The position numbers and the translations under genes were made by a program. Below are positions 36,732 to 45,078 of a DNA stretch of 64,000 nt, one piece after another. The stretch is from a bacterium SCSIO 12741 (GTDB lineage: Bacteria; Bacteroidota; Bacteroidia; Flavobacteriales_G; Salibacteraceae), in contig CP073749.1 of NCBI GenBank assembly GCA_024398055.1, positions 2,914,594 through 2,978,593 on the forward strand. Reading direction: 5' to 3'. The notes below the pieces were generated by a model. It ran no database searches and was not told the DNA's origin. It saw nothing but the letters and a program-made list of their open reading frames with translations. How positions within the stretch are numbered: position 1 is the first letter of the stretch; the number at the start of each line of letters is the position of its first letter.

Positions 36732-38309
36732 ATGATAGCTAAGAGGATTATTTTCATCACACTAATTATAATTTTAATTACTTCTTTCGTAGGCTCATCT
36801 GTTTACGCCCAAGCCCGCGAAAAAATGGCCTCCGTTAGTTGGACTCCATTGATGAAAAAAGGAAAGGGCTACTTCTACGAGGCCTATGTTTTTGAAAATG
36901 GGACCCATGTCTGCAGTTGGTTGGATGGCGAAACCTTCAACTTCGTGCAGTATGATGCAGATCTGGAGCTTAAGAAAAGCTTTCAGGTGGAGTGGCCCCA
37001 CCAATCGGTGAAAGGAAAGTGTTTCCTGATTGATATGTGGCAGTTTGGAGAGAAGATCGTCATTTTTACCCGTCAGAAGGTAAAAAGTGAAGAGCAATTT
37101 TACCTGTACGCGATGGTCATTGATCCGGCCACTTTAACGGTTGAGAAGGATCATTTTTTAATTGGAAAACAGAAATTTCTTCGTTCCTACGGTAAGGAAT
37201 TGTTTGATGTGATTCCTGATAAAACGGGTAAGCATTTGTTCTTTGGATATAATTCTGCCGAATCGGGAGAAGATGATTTGTACTACCAGATTTATCTGTT
37301 TGACCAGAATATGGAAGTAGCCTTTGAACGTCAAGTTGAAATGGGAGAAGGTGAAGCGTTGTATACCCGTGATGTGGCCTTTAATGAAAAGGGTGATGTG
37401 GCGTTACTGGCTTATCGAGCCAAGGAAAAACAGGAGCGTGTAAAGGGAGAGTCAAGTTTCTACTACACCGTAGGGGTGCTTCGTGATGGCGACGACGAAC
37501 CGATTACCAATAAAATTGACTTTGGCGAAAACTGGATTTCGGGTGCCGGAATTGGTTTTGATGCCAATAGCGAAGTGATCGTGGCGGGGTACTATTCTGG
37601 TATTCGCCCCAACCGAGTAAATGGAAGTTTCATTACCCGAGAGGAGAATGGGGACATGACTCCGGTTAGTTTCCATGAATACAGCATTGAAGAAATCGGT
37701 CGATTCTTATCTGAAAAAGGGGAGAAGAAGGCCAAAAAGAAAGAAGAAAAAGGAAAGGAGTTGGAACTCCCGGATTATGACGTATTGGAAGTTCATGAAT
37801 TTAAAGGAAGTGTTTTTATGGTGGGTGAAATGGATTACGTGGTGGAGTCTACCCGATACGATGCCAATGGAAATATGTACACTACCTATTACTACCACCA
37901 GGAAGATGCTATGGTTACCCGTTTTGATAGCGACGGCAACATCGAATGGATGACCCGAATTCCGAAACATCACATTACCACCAATAACGGTCGCTCACCT
38001 CGTGGTTCGCACCTCTTTACCCGAATTGGAGATGATTTGGTATTCGTATACAACGATCACCTGAGAAACCATACGGAGTACAATCCGAAGAAGATTTATA
38101 CCTGTCCTTCCGGCGGAGACGAGTCGGTTACGGCGGTGGCCAAAATTGACCTCGATGGTGACTTAACCCGAGACTTTCTTTACAATGTGGAGGATGAGGC
38201 TATTTTCACCTTAGTGAATTTAGGAACGGTGGATCCCAGAGGGGGATTCTTCCTGTATACCTATAAGAAGAAAAACTACAAACTGGCCTATATCCGATTT
38301 GAAGAATAG
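36732..38309 (+). CDS. Exported protein of unknown function (paralogue B)
   Basis: 525 residues with a signal peptide (MIAKRIIFITLIIILITSFVGSSVYAQ). The following blade-like repeats share phrases with paralogue A: KHLFFGYNS..., FDQNMEVAFERQVEMG, SEVIVAGYYSGIRPN and a YSIEEIGRFLSEKGE segment before a lysine/glutamate linker (about 335-345). It probably acts in the periplasm or at the surface; function unknown. The base composition is like the rest of the window, unlike paralogue A. The ATG at 36732 is preferred over a TTG at 36705, which would extend the signal peptide. The 3' end overlaps the convergent wbqC-like gene by 22 bases. Confidence 0.78.
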   Translation: MIAKRIIFITLIIILITSFVGSSVYAQAREKMASVSWTPLMKKGKGYFYEAYVFENGTHVCSWLDGETFNFVQYDADLELKKSFQVEWPHQSVKGKCFLIDMWQFGEKIVIFTRQKVKSEEQFYLYAMVIDPATLTVEKDHFLIGKQKFLRSYGKELFDVIPDKTGKHLFFGYNSAESGEDDLYYQIYLFDQNMEVAFERQVEMGEGEALYTRDVAFNEKGDVALLAYRAKEKQERVKGESSFYYTVGVLRDGDDEPITNKIDFGENWISGAGIGFDANSEVIVAGYYSGIRPNRVNGSFITREENGDMTPVSFHEYSIEEIGRFLSEKGEKKAKKKEEKGKELELPDYDVLEVHEFKGSVFMVGEMDYVVESTRYDANGNMYTTYYYHQEDAMVTRFDSDGNIEWMTRIPKHHITTNNGRSPRGSHLFTRIGDDLVFVYNDHLRNHTEYNPKKIYTCPSGGDESVTAVAKIDLDGDLTRDFLYNVEDEAIFTLVNLGTVDPRGGFFLYTYKKKNYKLAYIRFEE

Positions 38310-38935
38310 AAGTTCTTCTTAATAAAAGGGCGCGCTTCGTTACCGAGATTAAAGATCAGGTCCAAAACACTTAAGTTCGGTAGAAAGGGGGCTCCGTTGT
38401 CCATGAATACCTGATGGTAGGAAGGAAATGGATGGGGAGCGTTGAAGTCATTTTTCTTTCCACCTCGAATGTCAATGCCCGCCCATTCGGTTTGGTATTC
38501 GTCGGTCAATTGATAATCCTTTTCCAGTTCCAAGGTATCAAGGATCCAATCGTGCACTTTTAGATTCAAATCGAGAAGAAAGGTCTCTTGTCCGTGCAGG
38601 AGCGTGTGGATGTCCTCTTCGTAATATTCAAAAAAAGGGGAGGATGAGTAAGCTGCTTTTAAGGCTCGCCAATGGGTTTGAGGCCAATTCTCCTGGTAAG
38701 AAATCTTGATGTCTCTGGTCTTGGTTTTGGAACTTCTCCCACCCAGCAACACCGAAAGAGTCAATGGGCCATGGTTGCCATAAATCACATACCTGCTGCG
38801 GTAAGTTTGCTTTAGAAAATGCTCGTGAACTTCAAACCAGTTTTCCCGGTTCAGGAGTTGCCCGTACCAGCTGATCGGCCCGAAAAGGCAAATCGGAGCC
38901 AGTACTTTGGAATCGTGTTCAGGGGAATTACTCAA
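38288..38935 (-). CDS. WbqC-family protein
   Basis: 215 residues of the WbqC-like family: PICLFGPISWYGQLLN near the start, RSRYVIYGNHGPLTLSVLL, the conserved basic TRDIKISYQENWPQTHWRALKAAYSSSPFFEYY (about 73-105) and a late YHQVFMDNGAPFLPNLSVLDLIFNLG. The family is found with polysaccharide or nucleotide-sugar genes but has no agreed activity. It overlaps lepB by 8 bases at its start, as the last gene of the par-dapB-lepB operon. Confidence 0.88.
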   Translation of the reverse strand: MSNSPEHDSKVLAPICLFGPISWYGQLLNRENWFEVHEHFLKQTYRSRYVIYGNHGPLTLSVLLGGRSSKTKTRDIKISYQENWPQTHWRALKAAYSSSPFFEYYEEDIHTLLHGQETFLLDLNLKVHDWILDTLELEKDYQLTDEYQTEWAGIDIRGGKKNDFNAPHPFPSYHQVFMDNGAPFLPNLSVLDLIFNLGNEARPFIKKNFYSSNRI

Positions 38936-40541
38936 TCCAGCGGAAAATACGTTCGGTTCTCACCTTGCCATCAAACCAACCCAGATCTTTATCCAAAGAC
39001 ATCCAAATGAAGGAAGCTTTTCCAACCACGTGATCTTCGGGAACAAAACCCCAGAAACGACTATCCAAGGAGTTGTGACGGTTGTCTCCGATGAGGTAGT
39101 AGTAGTTCATTTTGAAGGTGTACTCTGTGGCTTCTTCACCATTGATGTAAATTTTGCCATCGGCAACAGAGAGATCATTTTCTTCAAAAACACCGATGAT
39201 TCTACGGTACTTCGGTAGTTCTTTTAAAGTAAGAGCAATGGTTTCACCTTTCTTAGGTATCCAAAGAGGACCAAAATTATCCTCGTTCCAAGGGAAGGCC
39301 GGATCATTAGGAAAGATTCGAGAACCTTGAATTCCGGTTCCAGGCTCTTTGATTTGAGGTTCAATTCCTTTAATGGAACTCAACTTGTCCATTTTCTCTT
39401 TTACGTGAAGAGGCATGGGTAATACCTTGCCGAGATCATTGGAAAAACCTCCATCGTAATCTTCGAAGCTAATTCCAAAGTCACTTTTCAGCGTTCTCTT
39501 GTTGAGGTGTGGAGCGTTTACAAAATACTTGTACTGCATCAAGGGAGGAACATAACCTTCTTCTCCATTGATATAAAGAATTCCATTTTTGATCTGTAGT
39601 GTATCTCCAGCAATAGCCACACAGCGCTTCACATAGTTTTCCCGTTTGTCTACTGGGCGAGCGGTTATGCTGTAACCTTCCTGAACCACTTTAGAAGCCA
39701 TTCCTCGGGGCATTCCTTGCTGCATCATCATACGAACTCCGTCGTTCCAGTATTTTCTCGGCATTCCATTGTACAAGTAATCCCGTCCCTGTTCTTTTCC
39801 AAAGAGTTGTTGATACTCGCTAAGGATGTCGTAGTAGCTCCGGTTTTGTTGTTCCAGGCAAACGGTATCTCCAGCTGGGAAGTTAAACACCACCACGTCG
39901 TTCCGCTCCACGTCTCCCAATCCAGGTAAACGGAAGTGAGGCAATTTCATCCACTCCAGGTAAGATGGAGCATTGGTAAATGGAATCGAGTGGTGAACAA
40001 ATGGAATAGCCAAAGGCGTTTTTGGTGATTTGGGCCCATAGGCTACCTTACTTACAAATAGGTAGTCTCCCACCAAAAGAGATTTCTCCATAGAGGAAGA
40101 AGGAATGGTATAGGCTTCAAACACATAAGTACGAATAATGCTGGCGGCCACGATCGCAAAAATGATGGCATCTCTCCACTCCACAGCCGCGGTTCTTTTG
40201 GTTGGCGTGTCGGAGTACCCTTGAAAGGTGGTTTTCTTGTCCATTCCAATCATCGGTAAATAAACGAAGGGCACGAAGAAAGAGAGTAGGGCAGGTATGT
40301 CGCCGCGTTTTCCGAAACCAACGGCTAGGTTAAAACTCATAACCATGATCATCAAAATGTTTACCCCTGGGAAAATCAAGAGTAACAACCACCACCAAGG
40401 TTTTTTCATGATTTGAAGCCAGATCACCAGGTTGTATACAGGTACGAGGGCTTCCCATCCTTTGCGACCCGCTTTTTCGAACAGCAAATAGAGTCCGAAA
40501 TGCATGGCAAGGGTAATGATGAGATAGATTGCGATTGTCAT
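38928..40541 (-). CDS. lepB: Signal peptidase I
   Basis: Inner-membrane protease that removes signal peptides from exported proteins. 537 residues, longer than enteric LepB. Three N-terminal membrane segments (about 5-105; a DUF5684-type extension) precede the S26 domain: catalytic Ser in IPSSSMEKSLL (about 149-150), the paired Lys in KRCVAIAGDT (about 304-305) and the box GDNRHNSLDSRFWG near residue 490. A large insertion sits between the catalytic parts (about 190-300 and 330-470), typical of Bacteroidota enzymes. It lies 10 bases after dapB and overlaps wbqC by 8. Confidence 0.95.
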   Translation of the reverse strand: MTIAIYLIITLAMHFGLYLLFEKAGRKGWEALVPVYNLVIWLQIMKKPWWWLLLLIFPGVNILMIMVMSFNLAVGFGKRGDIPALLSFFVPFVYLPMIGMDKKTTFQGYSDTPTKRTAAVEWRDAIIFAIVAASIIRTYVFEAYTIPSSSMEKSLLVGDYLFVSKVAYGPKSPKTPLAIPFVHHSIPFTNAPSYLEWMKLPHFRLPGLGDVERNDVVVFNFPAGDTVCLEQQNRSYYDILSEYQQLFGKEQGRDYLYNGMPRKYWNDGVRMMMQQGMPRGMASKVVQEGYSITARPVDKRENYVKRCVAIAGDTLQIKNGILYINGEEGYVPPLMQYKYFVNAPHLNKRTLKSDFGISFEDYDGGFSNDLGKVLPMPLHVKEKMDKLSSIKGIEPQIKEPGTGIQGSRIFPNDPAFPWNEDNFGPLWIPKKGETIALTLKELPKYRRIIGVFEENDLSVADGKIYINGEEATEYTFKMNYYYLIGDNRHNSLDSRFWGFVPEDHVVGKASFIWMSLDKDLGWFDGKVRTERIFRWIE

Positions 40542-40551
40542 GGTTTATAAG

Positions 40552-41265
40552 TTAAAGTCCGAGTAGATTGTTCATGTTATACACTCCAGTTTTACCGTGA
40601 CAAAATTCAGCGGCTAATACAGAGCCCAGAGCAAATCCTTTGCGGTTGTGGGCTTCGTGTTTAAAGGAGAGGGTATCAATAGAGGAAGAATAGAAAACCT
40701 CATGGGTTCCGGGAACCTCTGGAAGTCTTTTGGCGGTGATCACCAAATCTTTGTCTTCTTCACTTTCGTCCAATTTCCAGGATTCTTTGCGGTCGATCTG
40801 TCCCAGAATTTTTTCAGCCGCGGTAATGGCGGTACCACTGGGGGCATCCAGCTTTTGAGTATGATGAATTTCTTCCATACTCACTTGGTACTCTGGATAA
40901 CGATTCATGATTTCAGCCAGGTATTCGTTAACCTTAAAGAAGATGTTGACTCCCAAACTAAAATTTGAGGCATAAAATAGACAGCCCTTGTTGTCATTCA
41001 CTTGCTGCACCACGGCATCAAATTCATCATACCAACCGGTAGTTCCAACCACAACGGGAACACCCGCTGAAACGCATTTTTGAATATTGTTCACGGCAGC
41101 TTCAGGGCGGCTAAATTCGATAGCCACATCCGTTCCAGCAAGATCTCCTGGGGTGAAATCGGCATTTTCCCGAGTCACTTTCAAGCTAATCTGGTGTCCG
41201 CGATCCAAAGCAATTGCTTCGATCTCACGGCCCATTTTTCCATATCCGATGAGGGCAATATTCAT
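40552..41265 (-). CDS. dapB: 4-hydroxy-tetrahydrodipicolinate reductase
   Basis: Reduces the product of DapA to tetrahydrodipicolinate in lysine and diaminopimelate synthesis. 237 residues: nucleotide-binding IGYGKMGREIE (about 5-15), the central VVGTTGWYDEFD, FSLGVNIFFKV, and the substrate motif MEEIHHTQKLDAPSGTA (about 132-148) with its catalytic His and Lys. It ends 10 bases before lepB and its start overlaps the DUF5683 stop by 4 bases, so translation is coupled. Supplying diaminopimelate links it to the cell-wall and division theme of this operon. Confidence 0.96.
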   Translation of the reverse strand: MNIALIGYGKMGREIEAIALDRGHQISLKVTRENADFTPGDLAGTDVAIEFSRPEAAVNNIQKCVSAGVPVVVGTTGWYDEFDAVVQQVNDNKGCLFYASNFSLGVNIFFKVNEYLAEIMNRYPEYQVSMEEIHHTQKLDAPSGTAITAAEKILGQIDRKESWKLDESEEDKDLVITAKRLPEVPGTHEVFYSSSIDTLSFKHEAHNRKGFALGSVLAAEFCHGKTGVYNMNNLLGL

Positions 41266-41864
41266 TTAAAACGAAGTTTGATTTTCAAGCCCAGTCCGGG
41301 AGGTTGCATCCGGTAAAGATCGGGCATCGTGACGGAAGGGCGAAAAGAAAGGCTAAGGTTGTCGCTTACATCAAAATACTTGAGGTGGGCATCTACGGTA
41401 GCGTCCACAATTTGAAGTAAGTAAACCAAGGCTACACCGGCAATGGCCAATTCCATGTTTCGCTGATGACGACGCATTTCCGATTCCAAACCACTGGCAT
41501 TGATATTGGGAAAGTGATTGGTTTTATCCGAGGTGCTATCTATGGTAGCAATGTAAGAATCGCGGTAACGGTTGTATTGGTTGTAACTGTTTATGGATAG
41601 GTAGACCAATCCACCGCCCACAGCATAGATAAGCGGTACCTTCCAATATTTCTGGTTGTAAATCTGGCCACCGCCTGGAATAACAGCCGATAAAATGGCC
41701 GCCTTTTTAGGCGAGTGCTGCCTCATAAGGGCACTGTCAGAAATAGCCAGGTGAACGGTATCCGTTGCTTCGGCACGTATGGCCACATCATCATCATTTT
41801 GCCCCCAAAGGACGGGAGACAAAACACATAAAAACAAACCCAGAAGAAGGCACTTTTTCCGCAT
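41262..41864 (-). CDS. DUF5683 envelope protein
   Basis: 200 residues with a signal peptide (about 1-21, ending PVLWGQ) and one membrane segment (about 80-95) in SPKKAAILSAVIPGGGQIYNQKYWKVPLIYAVGGGLVYLSI, a sequence typical of DUF5683. A second hydrophobic segment lies at about 137-153 (ELAIAGVALVYLLQIVDATVDAHL), followed by LSLSFRP. Function unknown; almost always found in this par-dapB-lepB cluster in Bacteroidota. It overlaps dapB by 4 bases. Confidence 0.85.
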   Translation of the reverse strand: MRKKCLLLGLFLCVLSPVLWGQNDDDVAIRAEATDTVHLAISDSALMRQHSPKKAAILSAVIPGGGQIYNQKYWKVPLIYAVGGGLVYLSINSYNQYNRYRDSYIATIDSTSDKTNHFPNINASGLESEMRRHQRNMELAIAGVALVYLLQIVDATVDAHLKYFDVSDNLSLSFRPSVTMPDLYRMQPPGLGLKIKLRFK

Positions 41865-41914
41865 CGCTGCGAATTTAAGGAAACTAAGTGGTAGGGGCCG
41901 AATTGCCCTGGAAG

Positions 41915-42838
41915 TTAATGTTTTAATTTCTTAATGAGGCCCTTCAATTCTTTCTCGTCATTGAAGTGGAAAACGATCTTTCCTTTTCCTTCCTGGCCTT
42001 TTTGGATTTGGATCTTACTTTCATAGTTTTCAGTAAGTTGATCCAACCAAATCTTTTCTTTACTGTTCAAAGGATTGCGGCCACCACGAGATTTACTCTC
42101 CTTTTCACCGCCTTCTTCTCGGGAATTTACCCGAACCAAATCTTCCACTTTACGAACGGAAAGATTTTCGTTGACGATTTTTTCAAAAATAAGGAGTTGT
42201 AAGTCCGGATCATCAATTCCCAAAAGGGCACGAGCATGTCCCATGGAAATGGATTTGTCACGAATGCCCAATTGAACGGCACCTGGTAATTTTAGAAGAC
42301 GCAGGTAATTGGTCACCGTACTTCGGCGTTTACCGACTCGCTCCGCCAGGGCTTCTTGAGTTAATTCGCACTCTTCGATAAGGCGCTGGTATGAAATGGC
42401 AACTTCAATAGCATCCAGATTTTCCCGCTGAATGTTTTCAATCAAGGCCATTTCGAGCATAGCCTGATCGTCTGCAATGCGGACGTACGCTGGAACTTCG
42501 GTCAATCCTGCTTCTTGCGAGGCTCTAAAACGACGCTCTCCAGAAATGAGCTGGAATTTGTCGTTCCCCATTTTTCGAACCGTAACCGGCTGAATCAAGC
42601 CATGAACACGAATGGATTGAGCCAACTCGTTCAATGCTTCTTTGGAAAACTGCGTTCTTGGCTGAAAAGGGTTTGCCTCAATATCAGCTACTGCGATGGT
42701 GGCTATAGAACCAGCAACCGGACCTGATGATGGGGCGGAAGACGAAGAGGGGGTAAATCGATTGGACGTAATATCCGTCTCCGAGTTCTCCAGTAAGGCA
42801 CTCAGGCCTCTTCCTAATGCTCTTTTCTTATTCGCCAT
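41915..42838 (-). CDS. parB: Chromosome partitioning protein ParB
   Basis: 307 residues: MANKKRALGRGLSALLE at the start (a nucleoid/ParA-contacting tail), the CTPase/sulfiredoxin-like fold IEANPFQPRTQFSKEALNELAQSI (about 54-77), the GERRFRA box (about 99-105) with CTP-binding arginines, and the helix-turn-helix LTQEALAERVGKRRSTVTNYLRLLKLP (about 155-181), then the C-terminal dimerisation part. It binds parS sites and spreads. It overlaps parA by 11 bases and is followed by DUF5683 after 50 bases. No parS consensus was noticed in the window by eye. Confidence 0.96.
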   Translation of the reverse strand: MANKKRALGRGLSALLENSETDITSNRFTPSSSSAPSSGPVAGSIATIAVADIEANPFQPRTQFSKEALNELAQSIRVHGLIQPVTVRKMGNDKFQLISGERRFRASQEAGLTEVPAYVRIADDQAMLEMALIENIQRENLDAIEVAISYQRLIEECELTQEALAERVGKRRSTVTNYLRLLKLPGAVQLGIRDKSISMGHARALLGIDDPDLQLLIFEKIVNENLSVRKVEDLVRVNSREEGGEKESKSRGGRNPLNSKEKIWLDQLTENYESKIQIQKGQEGKGKIVFHFNDEKELKGLIKKLKH

Positions 42839-43643
42839 CCTTTACCTCAATTATTTTCTCTTCGTCCGACAATCGAGTCAAGTTGTTCTTCTGCAAAATT
42901 TCGCGAGCCAGGTTCAGGTAGTTTACCGAACCCTTGCAGTTAGCGTCAAACATGATGGCAGTTTCCCCGTAACTTGGAGCTTCACCCAATTTTGTATTTC
43001 GGAATACGATGGTATTGAACACCAACTGTTGGAAGTGCGTTTTCACCTCTTCCACCACCTGATTTGCCAATCGTAAACGCTGGTCGTACATGGTCAGCAG
43101 CATGCCTTCCACTTCCAGGTCCTTGTTGAGTAAGTTCTGTACAATTTTGATTGTATTGAGCAATTTGCCCAATCCTTCCAAAGCGAAGTATTCACATTGG
43201 ATCGGAACCAAAACAGAATCAGCAGCGGTCAAAGCATTAACCGTAACCAGTCCTAAGGATGGAGAGCAATCAATGATGATAAAGTCGTAATCGTCTTTGA
43301 TGGGATTCAAAGCCATCCGCATCATTTTTTCCCGGTTTGGAAGATTGATCATTTCAATCTCAGCACCAACCAGATCAATGTGACCCGGCAACACGTCAAG
43401 ATTTGGGCTCTCCGTGTGTAGAATGATGTCTTTGGGATTGACATTGTTGATGATGCATTCGTAAATGCTGGTTTTAATGTTTTTGGGATCAAAACCTACC
43501 CCGGAAGTGGCGTTAGCCTGCGGGTCGGCGTCTACAATTAATACCTTCTTCTCCAAAACACCCAGGCTAGCTCCCAAATTGATAGCCGTGGTCGTTTTTC
43601 CTACTCCACCTTTCTGATTGGCAATTGCAATTATTTTTCCCAT
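42828..43643 (-). CDS. parA: Chromosome partitioning ATPase ParA (Soj)
   Basis: 271 residues of the deviant Walker A ATPase family: KGGVGKTTTAINLG (about 10-23), DADPQANATSG (about 38-48), the Walker B-like FIIIDCSPSLG (about 119-129). It dimerises with ATP on the nucleoid and moves ParB-bound origins. It is first in a six-gene minus-strand run (parA, parB, DUF5683, dapB, lepB, wbqC) that ends at 38288. A divergent promoter lies between it and the flavin reductase; this 190-base gap holds the promoter of that gene and presumably its own. Confidence 0.96.
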   Translation of the reverse strand: MGKIIAIANQKGGVGKTTTAINLGASLGVLEKKVLIVDADPQANATSGVGFDPKNIKTSIYECIINNVNPKDIILHTESPNLDVLPGHIDLVGAEIEMINLPNREKMMRMALNPIKDDYDFIIIDCSPSLGLVTVNALTAADSVLVPIQCEYFALEGLGKLLNTIKIVQNLLNKDLEVEGMLLTMYDQRLRLANQVVEEVKTHFQQLVFNTIVFRNTKLGEAPSYGETAIMFDANCKGSVNYLNLAREILQKNNLTRLSDEEKIIEVKDGE

Positions 43644-43762
43644 TCCGGAAATCTTTTATAATGATTCGTGATGATCTGAATTAACTGTCTCACGTCCAGT
43701 AGTTTGTAGTGAAATGAAAAAACACGGGAACGGGAGATTACACAAAGGCTAAAAGTACTTCT

Positions 43763-43793
43763 TTTGCATCCAATGGGCCTCTGGCTACATTTG
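43763..43793 (+). promoter_or_regulatory. Consensus promoter of the flavin reductase gene (TTTG-N19-TACATTTG)
   Basis: TTTG at 43763-43766, a 19-base spacer and TACATTTG at 43786-43793 match both boxes exactly, with the ATG 41 bases downstream. Confidence 0.8.
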
Positions 43794-43834
43794 CTTTTAT
43801 AAACAAAGTATAAACACGAATCTGTTGACAAGGT

Positions 43835-44362
43835 ATGATTACGGTAATTTGCGGAACGAACCGAAATAACAGCTATACCCGAGTGGTGTGCGAGCACCTG
43901 CAGAAGATGCTGAAAATGAAGGGTATTCCTTGCGAATTGGTGGATGTGTCTGAGCTGCCCATGGACTTTTATGTCAACAACGAGGTCTACGGAAATCCTA
44001 CTCCGGAGTTCACAGCGCTGCTGGATCGAAGTATTTCTTCTTCTGACAAGTTTGTGTTTGTTACCCCGGAATACAACGGGAGCTTTCCAGGAATCACCAA
44101 GACTTTTATCGATAGCTTTCTCCCGGCTCGTATCCGTGGGAAAAAGGCTGCCTTGGTAGGTGTTTCCTCGGGTCGTGCTGGAAACCTACGAGGTATGGAT
44201 CACTTGACGGGAGTGCTCAATTACCTCAATATGATCGTGTTGCCTTTTAAGCCTGCCATTGCCCATTGCAATCACCTGATTGATCTGGACAGTCGCACTA
44301 TCCAGGATGCGAAAACCCAGAGCCTATTGGATGATTTTATCACCCAGCTGGAAGCCCTTTAG
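43835..44362 (+). CDS. NADPH-dependent FMN reductase-like flavoprotein
   Basis: 175 residues of the flavodoxin-like NAD(P)H-dependent oxidoreductase family. The FMN-binding start ITVICGTNRNNSYTRVVCEHL (about 2-22) with its Asn/Ser/Thr-rich phosphate loop, then FVTPEYNGSFPGITKTFIDSF (about 74-94) around the isoalloxazine ring, and GKKAALVGVSSGRAGNLRGMDHL. Likely reduces quinones, chromate or nitro compounds using FMN; the true substrate is open. It stands alone, divergent from parA, and its stop abuts the convergent zinc-ribbon gene with no spacer. Confidence 0.9.
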   Translation: MITVICGTNRNNSYTRVVCEHLQKMLKMKGIPCELVDVSELPMDFYVNNEVYGNPTPEFTALLDRSISSSDKFVFVTPEYNGSFPGITKTFIDSFLPARIRGKKAALVGVSSGRAGNLRGMDHLTGVLNYLNMIVLPFKPAIAHCNHLIDLDSRTIQDAKTQSLLDDFITQLEAL

Positions 44363-44872
44363 CTAATTTGATTTCGACTCTGCCGGGTTGATCTTGTAGG
44401 TATACAAATCGGAAACTTCCAACTGAACGGACCTGTCCTTAGTCATGTAGTGCTGAATTAGTTTGAGGTAGTTTTCATACCTGATCTTGGTCCTTTTTCT
44501 GGATTTGAAACCATGGTACAAGGTACTAATGCCGAAGCCAATTAAGGCTATTCCGAGCATATAGATCAAAATCGATAGGGCAATAAAAACACCATAGCTG
44601 GTATAAAAGATTACAATGCTTAAAATGATTGACCCGGCAAGCAATTGCCCAATGGAATTGTACCAGATGTAACCCACCTTGATGTCCTTGGATTCAATTT
44701 CGCTGATCTTTTCTTTATTCCACCAATAAATATCTTCTCTGAATTTAAAGTTGGGGCAGAACTGTTCAAATGGGGTTTGGGTGTAGGTCTTCTTACAGAG
44801 CAATCCATGTTCAAAATCCTTTAACCGGTAATGACAAAGTGCACAGTGATCTATTTTAGGGGCGTTGCTCAT
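44363..44872 (-). CDS. Zinc-ribbon membrane protein (paralogue 1)
   Basis: 169 residues, no signal peptide. The N-terminal 45 residues carry CxxC pairs, DHCALCHYRLKDFEHGLLC...FCPNFKFRED, with four or five cysteines placed as in a zinc ribbon. The middle holds two or three hydrophobic segments (about 75-120; QLLAGSIILSIVIFYTSYGVFIALSILIY...), then a charged tail (SRKRTKIRYENYLKLIQ). The same layout occurs in the gene at 46909-47430, and the upstream DNA of the two is also alike. Function unknown; the cytoplasmic cysteine cluster plus membrane anchor suggests a sensor or scaffold. Confidence 0.7.
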   Translation of the reverse strand: MSNAPKIDHCALCHYRLKDFEHGLLCKKTYTQTPFEQFCPNFKFREDIYWWNKEKISEIESKDIKVGYIWYNSIGQLLAGSIILSIVIFYTSYGVFIALSILIYMLGIALIGFGISTLYHGFKSRKRTKIRYENYLKLIQHYMTKDRSVQLEVSDLYTYKINPAESKSN

Positions 44873-44938
44873 TTGCTGGTAGTGGTTATCATTGGAAACA
44901 AGAACTACGAGCCAATTATAAATTAATTCGAACTAACC

Positions 44939-45034
44939 TCAACTGTTGTCTTTGAAAGTGATGATGACTTCCTGGGATTGACGGCACATTTTTTTATCAG
45001 CTGGACTACAGTTCTTGGAATTCATCCATTGTCA
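44939..45034 (-). other. Short open frame upstream of the FemAB gene, possible remnant
   Basis: A 30-codon stretch without ATG at its upstream end, bounded by TGA at 45032-45034 and TGA at 44939-44941. It ends SQEVIITFKDNS, resembling the end of the imelysin gene 3.5 kb away (GVTITFNDNDGD). Followed by a 26-base block shared with the promoter region of the second zinc-ribbon gene. It may be a leftover of a duplicated imelysin end. Tentative. Confidence 0.3.
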
Positions 45035-45078
45035 CCACGGAGAGTTGTGCAATCTTTGTTAGTAGAATTGATTGCGAT

